This document shows, piece by piece, positions 1 through 9,012 of a DNA stretch of 57,950 bases. This DNA comes from Nocardia brasiliensis IFM 10847 (GTDB taxonomy: Bacteria > Actinomycetota > Actinomycetes > Mycobacteriales > Mycobacteriaceae). Where the stretch lies: contig NZ_BAUA01000048.1 in NCBI RefSeq assembly GCF_000710915.1, positions 1-57,950 of the forward strand, given 5' to 3'. The position numbers and the translations under genes were made by a program. Position 1 is the stretch's first letter; every line of letters begins with the position of its first letter. Below the pieces are notes generated by a model. That model was not told the DNA's origin, did no database searches, and was given only the letters and a program-made list of their open reading frames with translations.

Positions 1-367
1 ACACCAGCGCTTGGCGCTCCTGCTCGAAGGCCAGCTCCGAAGCGGGCAGCGTGCCGAACACCTCGGCGATGGCGTCGCGGAAAGCCTGCAGCGGCGGCAC
101 CTCCGGCGGCTGCGCCTGGAAGACCGCCATCAGCACCGGGTCGAGGTCGTCGGCGAGCACCAGCTGTTCCTTGGACGGGAAATAGCGGAAGAAGGTGCTC
201 GGCGAGACCTCGGCCGCCGCCGCGATCTGCTCGACGGTCGTCTCGCCGTAGCCCTGCTCGCGGAACAGCCGGAACGCTTCGAGTCGAATCGTCCGGCGGG
301 TCCGCTCCTTCTTCCGCTCCCGTAGACCGCGCACCGCGGGCTCTTCTCCGGACTGATCAACCGACAT
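1..367 (-). CDS. TetR family transcriptional regulator (3' end outside window)
   Basis: The N-terminal part of a TetR repressor is visible; its C-terminal ligand domain runs off the window start. The protein begins MSVDQSGEEP and has a basic stretch (RERKKERTRR) followed by a helix-turn-helix with the typical TTVEQIAAAAEVSPSTFFRY run and PSKEQLV. The ATG start lies inside the last codons of the upstream MFS gene (11-bp overlap), so the two are very probably one transcript. This exporter-repressor arrangement, with a large palindrome upstream of the exporter, suggests an autoregulated drug- or lipid-responsive efflux operon. The ligand cannot be deduced. Confidence 0.9.
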   Translation of the reverse strand, partial: MSVDQSGEEPAVRGLRERKKERTRRTIRLEAFRLFREQGYGETTVEQIAAAAEVSPSTFFRYFPSKEQLVLADDLDPVLMAVFQAQPPEVPPLQAFRDAIAEVFGTLPASELAFEQERQALV

Positions 368-1919
368 GGTTCGATTCTGACGCATCCGCCCCGACGATCA
401 CCTCCGGTGCGGCCGTCGGTTGTTGCCGATCCGGCACCGCGGCCGGTGCCGCCGGGCGCGGCGCGCGGATGAACACGGTGGCGAGCACCGCGGCCACCGC
501 GCACAGGGCCGCGCAGACCCAGAGCATCGCGGCCATGCCGCCGACGAACGCGGTCTGCACCTGGTGCAGCAGCACGAGGTCGCCGGTCCGGTGCGCCACC
601 GCGGCGCCGGCGTTCACCCCGTCCGAGATCGGGTCACGGTTCACCTCGCCCAGTTCCGAACGGTATCGGGTGGCCAGCACGGTGCCGAGGACCGCGACGC
701 CGATGGTGCCGCCCGCCTGGCGCAGCGCCTGGATCAGCGCGGACCCGGACCCGGAGCGCTCGGCGGATAGCTCGCCCATCGCCAATCCCATGGCGGTCGG
801 CATGGCCAGGCCCATGCCGGCGCCGAGCAGCGCCAGCCACAGCGCGGTGAAACCGTAGCCGCTGTGCACGGTGGTCAGCCCGCCGAGTGCGAGCGCGGCG
901 GCGAGCAGGCCGAAGCCCACGCCGAGCACCGTGCGGGTGCCGAGTTTCGGCAGCGCCCGGTCGACCACCCGGCTGCCGACGAGCAGCCCGCCGATCAGCG
1001 GCAGCAGGCGCAGCCCACTGCCGAGCGCGTCGACGCCGAGCACCGCCTGGAAGTACTGCGGCACCGTGAAGAACATGCCGAACATCGCGAAGTTGACGAC
1101 GATGGAAAGTGCGGTGCCCCAGCGGAATCCGGCGATATCGAACAGGCCGAGATCGATCAGCGGGTGCGCGGTTCTGCGCTGCCACAGCACGAACGCGCCG
1201 AGTAGCAGCACACCGGCACCGACGATGACCCACGCCGCCCCGTTGCCCCAGCCGAACTCACCGATCCGGATGAAACCGTAGGTGAGGCCGAGCATGCCCG
1301 CGGCCGACAGCACGACACCGGGCAGGTCCAGCCGGTAGCGCTGCGCGCTACGGGATTCCGGCACCAGGGCGAGCACCGCGAGCACGCCGATGATCACCAT
1401 CGGCACGTTGATCAGGAACACCGAGCCCCACCAGAAGTTCCGCAGCAGCCAGCCGCCCACGATCGGCCCGAGCGGCAGCCCGAGCGCGGTCGAGGTCACC
1501 CAGACGGTGAGCGCACGCTGTCGTTCACCGGGTTCGGGAAACAGCGAGGGCAGCACCGCCATGGACAGCGGGATCATCGCCGCGGCGGCCACGCCGAGCA
1601 CCACCCGGGCGGCGATCAGCGCGCCCGCCGAGGTCGCGAACGCGCACGCGAGCGAGGCCGCGCCGAACACGAGCAGGGCGGCGAGCAGGAACTTCTTGCG
1701 CCCGTACCGATCGCCGAGCGCGCCCGCGGGCAGCATCACCGCGGCCAGCGCGAGCGTGTACGCACTGCTGAACCATTGCAGCGCAGCGGTATTCGCGTGC
1801 AGGTCGACGGCGAGCGTGGGCAACGCCACGGTCAAGACCGTCACGTCGAGTCCGATGGTCAGCATCGCGACCGCCAGCGCACCGAGCGCCAGCCAGCGGC
1901 GAGTCGAATCAGTTCGCAC
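357..1919 (-). CDS. MFS transporter, DHA2 (EmrB/QacA-type) drug exporter
   Basis: A 520-residue integral membrane protein with about 14 hydrophobic segments, the usual size of the DHA2 proton-driven drug antiporters. The N-terminal segment LDVTVLTVALPTLAVDL is the family's TM1 motif, and GALGDRYGRKK matches the conserved MFS loop 2-3 motif. The start is GTG with a strong GGAGGAG ribosome site just upstream. It is the first gene of a two-gene unit with the TetR gene that overlaps its end. Export of a toxic or amphipathic compound is inferred; the substrate is unknown. Confidence 0.9.
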   Translation of the reverse strand: MRTDSTRRWLALGALAVAMLTIGLDVTVLTVALPTLAVDLHANTAALQWFSSAYTLALAAVMLPAGALGDRYGRKKFLLAALLVFGAASLACAFATSAGALIAARVVLGVAAAAMIPLSMAVLPSLFPEPGERQRALTVWVTSTALGLPLGPIVGGWLLRNFWWGSVFLINVPMVIIGVLAVLALVPESRSAQRYRLDLPGVVLSAAGMLGLTYGFIRIGEFGWGNGAAWVIVGAGVLLLGAFVLWQRRTAHPLIDLGLFDIAGFRWGTALSIVVNFAMFGMFFTVPQYFQAVLGVDALGSGLRLLPLIGGLLVGSRVVDRALPKLGTRTVLGVGFGLLAAALALGGLTTVHSGYGFTALWLALLGAGMGLAMPTAMGLAMGELSAERSGSGSALIQALRQAGGTIGVAVLGTVLATRYRSELGEVNRDPISDGVNAGAAVAHRTGDLVLLHQVQTAFVGGMAAMLWVCAALCAVAAVLATVFIRAPRPAAPAAVPDRQQPTAAPEVIVGADASESNHVG

Positions 1920-1930
1920 AACTCCTCCAG

Positions 1931-1983
1931 AAATGAGAGAAACTACTTTTTGATAGTAGCTCTCATTTAGTAGAGACTGTCAA
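1931..1983 (-). promoter_or_regulatory. Promoter and TetR-type operator of the MFS-tetR operon
   Basis: AAATGAGAG (1931-1939) and CTCTCATTT (1960-1968) form perfect 9-bp inverted arms, and inner CTAC/GTAG sequences extend the symmetry. On the minus strand a consensus -35 TTGACA (1983-1978) lies upstream, with a possible -10 TACTAT inside the palindrome, so a bound repressor would block RNA polymerase. The cognate protein is probably the TetR at 1-367. Confidence 0.7.
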
Positions 1984-2041
1984 TACCTTGCTCAGACGCG
2001 TGCGCGGCCGTCGTCGGCACCGACCGTTACGCTCGCAAACG

Positions 2042-3331
2042 ATGAAGATCCGGGAGTCGCGCCGCCGCGCCACACTTCGCCTCGGTTCCGCGCTGGCCGC
2101 ACTGGCCGTCACCGCGGGCTTGGCCGCCGTACCGTCGCTCGCCGCGCCGACGAGCACGACGACGACACCGTTCACCACGCCCAATACCGACGGGTGCCCG
2201 CAGAAGACGAGCCCGCCCCCGCCGATCGACCAGTCCGAGGTGCCGCGGCCCGGGCAGTCGGCGCCGACCGCGCTGCCCGTCCCCGTCCCCCCGGTCGGCG
2301 GCAGCAGGCTCGGCGAATGCGGGCTGGTGCTGCCCAAGGGCGCACCCGCAGTGCCACAGGATATTTCGGCCACCTCGTGGCAGGTGTCGGACCTGGACAC
2401 CGGCGACGTCCTGGTCGCGAAGGACCCGCACGGCCGGTATCGGCCGGCCAGCACCATCAAGGTGCTGCTCGCCACCATCGCGCTGCGCACTCTCGACCTG
2501 AACAAGGTGGTGACCGGCACCGAGGACGACGCGAACGCCGACGGCACCCGCGTCGGCATCGGCCCCGGCGGCCGCTACACCAATCGGCAGCTCATGCAGG
2601 CCCTGATCATGGCGTCCGGCAACGACGCGGCCCATGCCATCGCCACCCAGCTGGGCGGCGAGGAGGCCACCGTCGCCAAGATGAACGAGCTCGCGAAGTC
2701 GTTGCACGCCTTGGATACTCGCGCGGCCAGCCCGTCCGGGCTGGACGGGCCCGGCATGAGCACCTCCGCCTACGACCTGTCCGTGCTGTTCCGCGAGGCC
2801 ATGACGATCCCGCTGTTCGCCGAACTCATCCACACCGAACAGGTCGATTTCCCCGGCTATCCCGCGAACCCGAAGATCCCCGACGACAAGGACCATCCCG
2901 GCTTCCCGATCGGCAACGACAATCACCTGCTCTACGACTACGAGGGCGCACTGGGCGGCAAAACCGGTTTCACCGACGACGCCAGGCAGACCTTCGTCGC
3001 CGCCGCCGAGCGCGACGGCCGCCGGCTCGTCGTCACCCTGCTCAAAGCCGATGTCCGGCCGCTACGCCCCACCGATCAAGCCGCCCGCCTGCTCGACTAC
3101 GGCTTCGCCCTGCCCCGCGGCACCAGCATCGGCAAACTGCCCAGCGCCACCCCCGACCCGTCGAAAACCGGTGCCGCACTGGCCTCCCCACCGCCCCGCG
3201 ACTCGATTCCCCAGGCCGACTCCGCTCCCGGCAACTCCCGCGGGCCCGACCGCACCGTCTGGATAGTGGGCGGCACCATCCTGGTCCTCGCCCTCCTCCT
3301 TGGCGCCCGCCGGCTGAATCGCCGCAGATAG
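2042..3331 (+). CDS. dacB: D-alanyl-D-alanine carboxypeptidase (class C-type PBP, DacB/PBP5 family)
   Basis: A secreted peptidase S11 enzyme that trims the terminal D-Ala from peptidoglycan stem peptides. It has an N-terminal signal peptide (KIRESRRR followed by a hydrophobic stretch ending in SLAAP). A proline-rich linker leads to the catalytic domain, which shows all three penicillin-binding motifs: S137-T-I-K140, S192-G-N194 and K307-T-G309. A C-terminal hydrophobic anchor (about residues 404-421) ends in RRLNRRR. I chose ATG 2042; an upstream in-frame TTG at 1988 would put a charged run before the signal peptide. At 429 residues it resembles mycobacterial DacB1 (Rv3330), and the neighbouring BrkB and trpS genes support orthology. 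Confidence 0.9.
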   Translation: MKIRESRRRATLRLGSALAALAVTAGLAAVPSLAAPTSTTTTPFTTPNTDGCPQKTSPPPPIDQSEVPRPGQSAPTALPVPVPPVGGSRLGECGLVLPKGAPAVPQDISATSWQVSDLDTGDVLVAKDPHGRYRPASTIKVLLATIALRTLDLNKVVTGTEDDANADGTRVGIGPGGRYTNRQLMQALIMASGNDAAHAIATQLGGEEATVAKMNELAKSLHALDTRAASPSGLDGPGMSTSAYDLSVLFREAMTIPLFAELIHTEQVDFPGYPANPKIPDDKDHPGFPIGNDNHLLYDYEGALGGKTGFTDDARQTFVAAAERDGRRLVVTLLKADVRPLRPTDQAARLLDYGFALPRGTSIGKLPSATPDPSKTGAALASPPPRDSIPQADSAPGNSRGPDRTVWIVGGTILVLALLLGARRLNRRR

Positions 3332-3351
3332 AACGGCTCTACCCGGCCGAG

Positions 3352-4374
3352 TCAGGGACGGCGGCGCAGGCCGGAAAGAGCCAGGGCCGCAAGGGCTCCC
3401 GCACCGAAGAAGGTCGCGCCCGCGCCGACGGACAGTTCGCGGGCGCAGACCCGGGGTGCGATGACGGCGGCGGGCGGCGGCGGGATATCGGCTTCGCGGT
3501 CGTTGTCGGAGGCGGTGGCGGCCCACGCGGTGGCGAACAGGACGATGCGGTAGGTGATGTAGCTGAAGACCATCAGGCCGATGATGGAGCCGAACGCCGC
3601 ACCGGCCGGACTGGACAGCACGGTGCGCAGGTAGATCGAGGCGACGAACTTGAAGACCTCGAAGACCAGGGCGGCCAGCGCCGCGGCCTTCGCGGCGCTC
3701 TTCAATGTGACCGGCTCGCGCGGCAGCCGCGCGATGATCCAGGCGAACACCGCCCAGGAGGCGAGGAAGCCGAGGAAGATCGAGACCAGCGCCAACAGCA
3801 GCCGCGCGCCCGGCAGATGCGAAAGACCGAGGCTGATCAGCAGCCGAGCCCCGAGGGTACTGGACGCGAGCGCGGAAAGACCAAGGGAGACAACGAAAGC
3901 CAGGCCGAGCCCGAGCAGCGCACCGAGATCGGACAGCTTCGCCAGGAACCAGTTCTGCTCCTCGCTCTTCTGCTCCCACTGCTCGGTGAGCGCCGCGCGC
4001 AGGTTCGCCATCCAGCCGAGGCCGGTGTAGAGCCCGGCCAGCAGACCGATGACGCCGACCGTGCCGCGGGAGTCGACGGCCTTGTCGACCAGCTCGTTCA
4101 GCTGGGTGCCGAGCTCGCCGGGGATGTTGTCGACGATCTTGGCCTGCAGCTCGCCGAGCAGATCAGGATTGCTCGTCAGCACGAAGCCCGCGATCGCGAA
4201 GGCGACCATCAGCAACGGAAACAGCGACAGCACGGTGAAATACGTGATACCCGCGGCGTAGTAGTCACCGCGCTGCCGTTGGTACCGTCCGCCCGCTCGC
4301 ACCAAATGGTCGAGCCACGGCCGCTTCTGGATCCGTCGTTCGATCCCGGCCTGGATGTTGTCGATCACCTGCAC
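3352..4374 (-). CDS. YihY/virulence factor BrkB family membrane protein
   Basis: A 340-residue multipass membrane protein. The segment YYAAGITYFTVLSLFPLLMVAFAIAGF is the hallmark N-terminal motif of the YihY/BrkB (formerly 'ribonuclease BN') family, and about six hydrophobic helices follow. The central part reads as an extracytoplasmic helical region (LVDKAVDSRGTVGV). The start is GTG 4374, with GAAGGGG about 8 nt upstream. It lies next to trpS, as the homologue does in mycobacteria (Rv3335c-Rv3336c, from memory). The family has no firmly established biochemical role; envelope transport is usually assumed. Confidence 0.88.
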   Translation of the reverse strand: MQVIDNIQAGIERRIQKRPWLDHLVRAGGRYQRQRGDYYAAGITYFTVLSLFPLLMVAFAIAGFVLTSNPDLLGELQAKIVDNIPGELGTQLNELVDKAVDSRGTVGVIGLLAGLYTGLGWMANLRAALTEQWEQKSEEQNWFLAKLSDLGALLGLGLAFVVSLGLSALASSTLGARLLISLGLSHLPGARLLLALVSIFLGFLASWAVFAWIIARLPREPVTLKSAAKAAALAALVFEVFKFVASIYLRTVLSSPAGAAFGSIIGLMVFSYITYRIVLFATAWAATASDNDREADIPPPPAAVIAPRVCARELSVGAGATFFGAGALAALALSGLRRRP

Positions 4375-4413
4375 CAGTTCGCCCCTTCAGGAGTGATCTC
4401 GCAGGTGCCGCCG

Positions 4414-5493
<1,080 letters not shown>

Positions 5494-6453
5494 TCAACGA
5501 GTCGCTGCGCGACGCCCCTGTCCGATCGAATTTCGCTGCGCCCAGTTGCGCGGATCAATGCCCGGCATGCTCGGCCGCCCGGTGCGCAACAGGCGGCGTT
5601 CACGTTGGGAAACCAGCTTGTAGACCGGCGCGCTCGGTCCGGCCAGCGTGCCGCGCAGCACAGGCGGCGCCAGCGGCAACGCGACGTGCGCGGTCCGCAC
5701 GGCCTGCGCGAGCGCCCGGTACGCGCCCTGCTCGGCGATCCCCCACCGCATGCCGTACATCTCGCGGATCCGCGGCGGCAGACTGCCCTGCACCAGCAGG
5801 AAGAAGGCGGAGGTGACCTGCTGCAACGGCATCCGCTGCGGATACGGCACGCGCTGTCCGGCCAGGTACGAGCCGACCAGCCGCGCCTCGTCGGTGAGGA
5901 ACAGTTCGTCCGAGGCGAGGTAGGCGTCGAACGACGCGCGGAACTCCCGGTAGGTGGCGGGCGCGGCCGCGGGCGGCATGCCGAACAGCTCGGCCCAGCG
6001 GACATAGTCCTGGTAGAGGCCCTCGCGTTCGCCGTCGGTCAGGTTGCGGACCAGCAGGTCGTACATCACCTCGGCGGAGTCGAAGGTGAAGGCCATCGTC
6101 AGATACATCAGGTGCGGATCGTCGGCCGAATATCCGGTGCCCGCCGGATGATGGGCTCCGGCGTCCTCGGGCAGCACGCCGCGCACCGTGGCGTGCTTCT
6201 TCTTGGTGAATTCCAACGCGCGGTCCGCCTCCGCCTTGCTGCCGAGAAACACCGCCTCGAACAGGTGACCGGTGAGCGCGAGCCTGGTGTAGGGCGTCAT
6301 CCGATGTTCGGTGTTCTCGGCGGTGCCGACGTAGAGCAGTGGCTGCACCGCGCCGACGACCAGGGCGCGCTGGCCATAGGTCAGGCCGACCGCCCGCTTG
6401 CGCATCACCCGCCGGGCCATCGAGTGATCGCTGAAATAGCCAGGTTCGGACAT
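5494..6453 (-). CDS. Oxygenase MpaB family protein (DUF2236)
   Basis: A 319-residue protein of the DUF2236 family, which includes MpaB and the heme-binding rubber oxygenases (Lcp). Recognisable family segments are RVMRKRAVGLTYGQRALVVGAVQPLL near the N-terminus, AHHPAGTGYSADDPHLMYLT in the middle, and FMPPAA-type prolines before the C-terminal helical half. ATG 6453 has a GGAGGCAG ribosome site. It diverges from a TetR gene across a palindrome-rich region, so it is probably repressed by that regulator. A second 319-residue member with the same arrangement lies at 31083. The substrate is unknown. Confidence 0.82.
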   Translation of the reverse strand: MSEPGYFSDHSMARRVMRKRAVGLTYGQRALVVGAVQPLLYVGTAENTEHRMTPYTRLALTGHLFEAVFLGSKAEADRALEFTKKKHATVRGVLPEDAGAHHPAGTGYSADDPHLMYLTMAFTFDSAEVMYDLLVRNLTDGEREGLYQDYVRWAELFGMPPAAAPATYREFRASFDAYLASDELFLTDEARLVGSYLAGQRVPYPQRMPLQQVTSAFFLLVQGSLPPRIREMYGMRWGIAEQGAYRALAQAVRTAHVALPLAPPVLRGTLAGPSAPVYKLVSQRERRLLRTGRPSMPGIDPRNWAQRNSIGQGRRAATR

Positions 6454-6475
6454 CACTGCCTCCTCATCGAGACCA

Positions 6476-6544
6476 TCTGGCAATAGCATCCGCCAGATTC
6501 GCAATTCTGGCAAGAGGCTATGCCAGAATGGGCCGTGCCAGAAT
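6476..6544. promoter_or_regulatory. Operator cluster between mpaB-like gene and tetR
   Basis: A perfect inverted repeat, ATTCTGGCA (6504-6512) and TGCCAGAAT (6521-6529), has an 8-nt spacer. A third copy of the half-site, TGCCAGAAT, lies at 6536-6544, and a weaker pair TCTGGC/GCCAGA lies at about 6476-6497. These sit between divergent genes and probably bind the adjacent TetR, controlling both promoters. Confidence 0.75.
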
Positions 6545-6551
6545 CGGAGTC

Positions 6552-7181
6552 GTGACTCGTAGCTATGGCGGGGTCTCCGCGACGGAGCGCAAGGCACAGC
6601 GGCGCACGGCACTGCTCGATGCCGCACTGGAGATCATCGGCACCCAGGGGCTGGCCAAACTGACCGTCTCGGGGCTCTGCGCTCGAGCCGGGCTCAACGA
6701 GCGGTACTACTACGAGAGTTTCGACAGCCGCGACGCCGTGCTGACGGCGCTGATCGACGCCATCGCCGAGGAACTGGCGAGCGTGATCGTCGCGGCGGTG
6801 GGCGCCGCGCCGAAGGATTCCCGGGGCACCGCGCACGCCGCGATCGCCGCGGGCATCCATTTGCTCACCGACGATCCGCGCAAAGCCAAGGTCGCACTGG
6901 TCGCGGGCATGGCGACGCCGGAACTGCGGGCGCGCACCACCGAAACGGTGCGGTTGTTCGCCGGGATGGTCGCGGCCGAAGGCATCGACTTCTACGGCAT
7001 CGACGATCCGGCCGCGGATCCCGCGATCGCGTTCCGGGCGAACTACCTGGTCGGCGGGTTGGTGCAGACGCTGACCGCCTGGCTACAGGGCGAGCTGCCG
7101 ATCAGCCGCGACGAACTGATCGAGCACACCACCGACGTGTTCGTCCTGCTCGGCGAGGACCTGGCGCACCGCCTGGGCTGA
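6552..7181 (+). CDS. TetR family transcriptional regulator
   Basis: A 209-residue TetR repressor. The N-terminal DNA-binding domain is ERKAQRRTALLDAALEIIGTQGLAKLTVSGLCARAGLNERYYYESF, followed by DSRDAVLTAL and a helical ligand domain. An in-frame ATG at 6528 exists but lies inside the operator palindrome. I prefer GTG 6552, preceded by GGAG; the choice is not certain. It diverges from the MpaB-like gene, whose expression it probably controls along with its own. The ligand is unknown. Confidence 0.88.
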   Translation: MTRSYGGVSATERKAQRRTALLDAALEIIGTQGLAKLTVSGLCARAGLNERYYYESFDSRDAVLTALIDAIAEELASVIVAAVGAAPKDSRGTAHAAIAAGIHLLTDDPRKAKVALVAGMATPELRARTTETVRLFAGMVAAEGIDFYGIDDPAADPAIAFRANYLVGGLVQTLTAWLQGELPISRDELIEHTTDVFVLLGEDLAHRLG

Positions 7182-7195
7182 CTCGGCGGAGTCAG
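7178..7195. terminator. Bidirectional hairpin between tetR and barstar genes
   Basis: CTGACTC-GGCG-GAGTCAG is a perfect 7-bp stem with a 4-nt loop. It spans the stop codons of the two converging genes. There is no clear U tract on either strand, as is common in high-GC actinobacteria. Confidence 0.55.
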
Positions 7196-7689
7196 AGCTG
7201 CACCGAAACGTCCTGCAACCCGGTCGATTCACCCTGCAACACCACCCGGAACAGAATGCCCTTGTCCGACCAGTATTCGGCGGCATCGCGAATCGCCGAA
7301 CCGAACCAGGCCCGCTCGTCCGGTTCGTCGGCCAGCAACTGCGCCGAATCCCGGATCACCACCACGTATCCGGTCGCGTCGCCGACGAAATCGTCCAGAT
7401 CACGCAGGCATTCGTCGAACGCGTCCTTGTTCTCGCCGAAGTAGTACGGGAACTGCAGCGCGGCGGCGATCTCGTCGAAAACCCGTGCGACCGAACGCAT
7501 CTTCGGTCCGCGCAGCTCACGCACCGCGAAACCCGAAGGCGCACGGTAGCGCACACTGCTCAGCTCGGCCGCATCGACGGCCGTGGCGCCCAGCGCCGCC
7601 CGCGGCGGCAACGGAGCGATCGACTGTACGCCCGCGTCGGCGGCGACGGGACGAGCAAGGAACTGCGACAACGTGACTGACTCGGTCAT
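7192..7689 (-). CDS. Barstar family protein (putative ribonuclease inhibitor)
   Basis: A 165-residue barstar-like protein that presumably neutralises the ribonuclease encoded just upstream. The barstar core is visible as FPYYFGENKDAFDECLRDLDDF (residues 80-101). It corresponds to the barnase-binding helix of barstar (YYGxNLDALWD), with acidic residues D89 and D92 in the contact positions. The C-terminal half has the expected strand-helix-strand pattern (YVVVIRDS, then LFRVVLQ). An N-terminal extension of about 45 residues is not part of classical barstar. Its ATG shares one base with the ribonuclease stop (TGATG), so translation is coupled and the inhibitor should be made together with the enzyme. 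Confidence 0.85.
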   Translation of the reverse strand: MTESVTLSQFLARPVAADAGVQSIAPLPPRAALGATAVDAAELSSVRYRAPSGFAVRELRGPKMRSVARVFDEIAAALQFPYYFGENKDAFDECLRDLDDFVGDATGYVVVIRDSAQLLADEPDERAWFGSAIRDAAEYWSDKGILFRVVLQGESTGLQDVSVQL

Positions 7690-8174
7690 CAACGCATCCT
7701 CGTGAAGGTTTTGTAATGGTCCCCGGTGTACCAGGCCGCACCGTCACTTCCGGTGACGATGCGTTCGGCGTCCCGATTCCGGTTGCGCTGCTTGGGATTG
7801 ACGTCCCACTCCCGATAAGTGATCGGTTTGCCGGACGCGTCGGTGGCGGGCAGATCGCCGCCGCGATTCATCCAGCGGTCACCACCCTTGGTGCCGGGCG
7901 CGTTTGCCGAATCCGGCCAGCGGCCCGCGTCGATCTCGCGCAGGGTGGCGTACGCGCGATCTGGTACGCCGGGTGCGCGACTGGCTGAAGGGGTCGCTTC
8001 CGGTGTCCGCTGAGCGTTCCCGGCCGGTGCGCCGGCGCTCGGCGTGGCACGGGTGGTGGTCCCCGCGGCCCGGTCGTCACCGCCGCGGGTTGCCAGCACC
8101 GCGGCCACGATCAGCACCAGCGCCACCGCGCCGAGCGCGACGGCGGCGCGAATCGCCTTCGGCGACAGGTTCAT
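7689..8174 (-). CDS. Secreted or membrane-anchored guanyl-specific ribonuclease (barnase / RNase Sa family)
   Basis: A 161-residue protein with one N-terminal hydrophobic helix (residues about 11-29), a Thr/Ser/Ala/Pro-rich linker, and a C-terminal microbial RNase N1/T1-type domain. The catalytic signature is complete: Glu in YREWDVNP, Arg in AERIVTG and His in YTGDHYKTF. These match the Glu-Arg-His triad of RNase Sa and barnase. The ATG overlaps the exonuclease III stop by 4 bp, and its own stop overlaps the barstar start. Secretion or surface display is inferred from the N-terminus. Likely roles are nutrient RNA degradation or competition; the barstar would protect the producer. Confidence 0.87.
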   Translation of the reverse strand: MNLSPKAIRAAVALGAVALVLIVAAVLATRGGDDRAAGTTTRATPSAGAPAGNAQRTPEATPSASRAPGVPDRAYATLREIDAGRWPDSANAPGTKGGDRWMNRGGDLPATDASGKPITYREWDVNPKQRNRNRDAERIVTGSDGAAWYTGDHYKTFTRMR

Positions 8175-8950
8175 CGGTACTGCACCGTGACCGGTGCGTG
8201 GTCGGACCAGCGCTGGTCGTAGGCGGCGGCCCGCTCCACCACGGCCTGCTTGGCGCGGGTCGCGAGTTCGCCGCGCGCCAGCTGGTAGTCGATGCGCCAG
8301 CCGGTGTCGTTGTCGAAGGCGCGGCCGCGATAGGACCACCAGCTGTACGGGCCTTCGACGCCGGGATGCAGTGCGCGCACCACATCGACGTATCCCGCGG
8401 CGAGCAAGCCGTCGATCCAGGCGCGCTCGTCCGGCAGGAAGCCCGCCGACTTCAGGTTGCCCTTCCAGTTCTTCAGGTCCAGTTCGGTGTGCGCGATGTT
8501 CCAGTCACCGCTCACCACGAACTCGCCGGTGCGCGTGGTCAGGTAGGCGCCGAGTTCGGCCAGGTACCGGTACTTTTCGTCCTGGCGCGGGGTACCGGCC
8601 TCGCCGGAGTGCACGTACACACTCGCCACGGTGACATCGCCGAAGTCCGCCTCGAGGTAGCGGCCCGAGGCGTCGAACTCGCTGCTGCCGAAGCCGATTC
8701 GGACCGCGTGCGGCTCCCGGCGGGACAGGATCGCGACTCCGGCGCGGCCCTTGGATTCCGGTTCGGCATTGGCCAGCCACCACCCCTCGGCCAACGCCGG
8801 CGCCAACGCCGCTCTGGTCTGCTCGTCGGTCGCCCGGACCTCCTGGACGCAGACGATGTCGGCCTCGGTGGCGGCGAGCCAGGCCAGCATGCCCTTGCCC
8901 GCGGCAGCGCGGACGCCGTTTACGTTCACACTCGAAATGATGTAGGCCAC
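8171..8950 (-). CDS. xth: Exodeoxyribonuclease III (AP endonuclease family)
   Basis: A 259-residue metal-dependent nuclease of the exonuclease/endonuclease/phosphatase family that acts at abasic sites in base-excision repair. Motifs in order: SVNVNGVRAA, DIVCVQEVRA (metal-binding Glu), SVYVHSGE, VSGDWNIAHTELDLKN (catalytic Asp-x-Asn), GWRIDYQLA, and the C-terminal WSDHAPV with the catalytic Asp-His. I chose GTG 8950 (MAYIISSVNVNG). It is the first gene of an overlapping three-gene unit with the ribonuclease and barstar genes, an unusual partner set for a DNA-repair enzyme. Confidence 0.93.
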   Translation of the reverse strand: MAYIISSVNVNGVRAAAGKGMLAWLAATEADIVCVQEVRATDEQTRAALAPALAEGWWLANAEPESKGRAGVAILSRREPHAVRIGFGSSEFDASGRYLEADFGDVTVASVYVHSGEAGTPRQDEKYRYLAELGAYLTTRTGEFVVSGDWNIAHTELDLKNWKGNLKSAGFLPDERAWIDGLLAAGYVDVVRALHPGVEGPYSWWSYRGRAFDNDTGWRIDYQLARGELATRAKQAVVERAAAYDQRWSDHAPVTVQYR

Positions 8951-9012
8951 CGAACGACCGTACAATGCTGGTCAGATGAATTCCTTCGGACACCGCCGTC
9001 CAGGAAAGGGTG

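Noticed and set aside
6528..6551. Upstream ATG as the start of the TetR gene
   Set aside because: It lies inside the perfect palindrome and has no ribosome site; GTG 6552 is preferred, though the longer form cannot be excluded.
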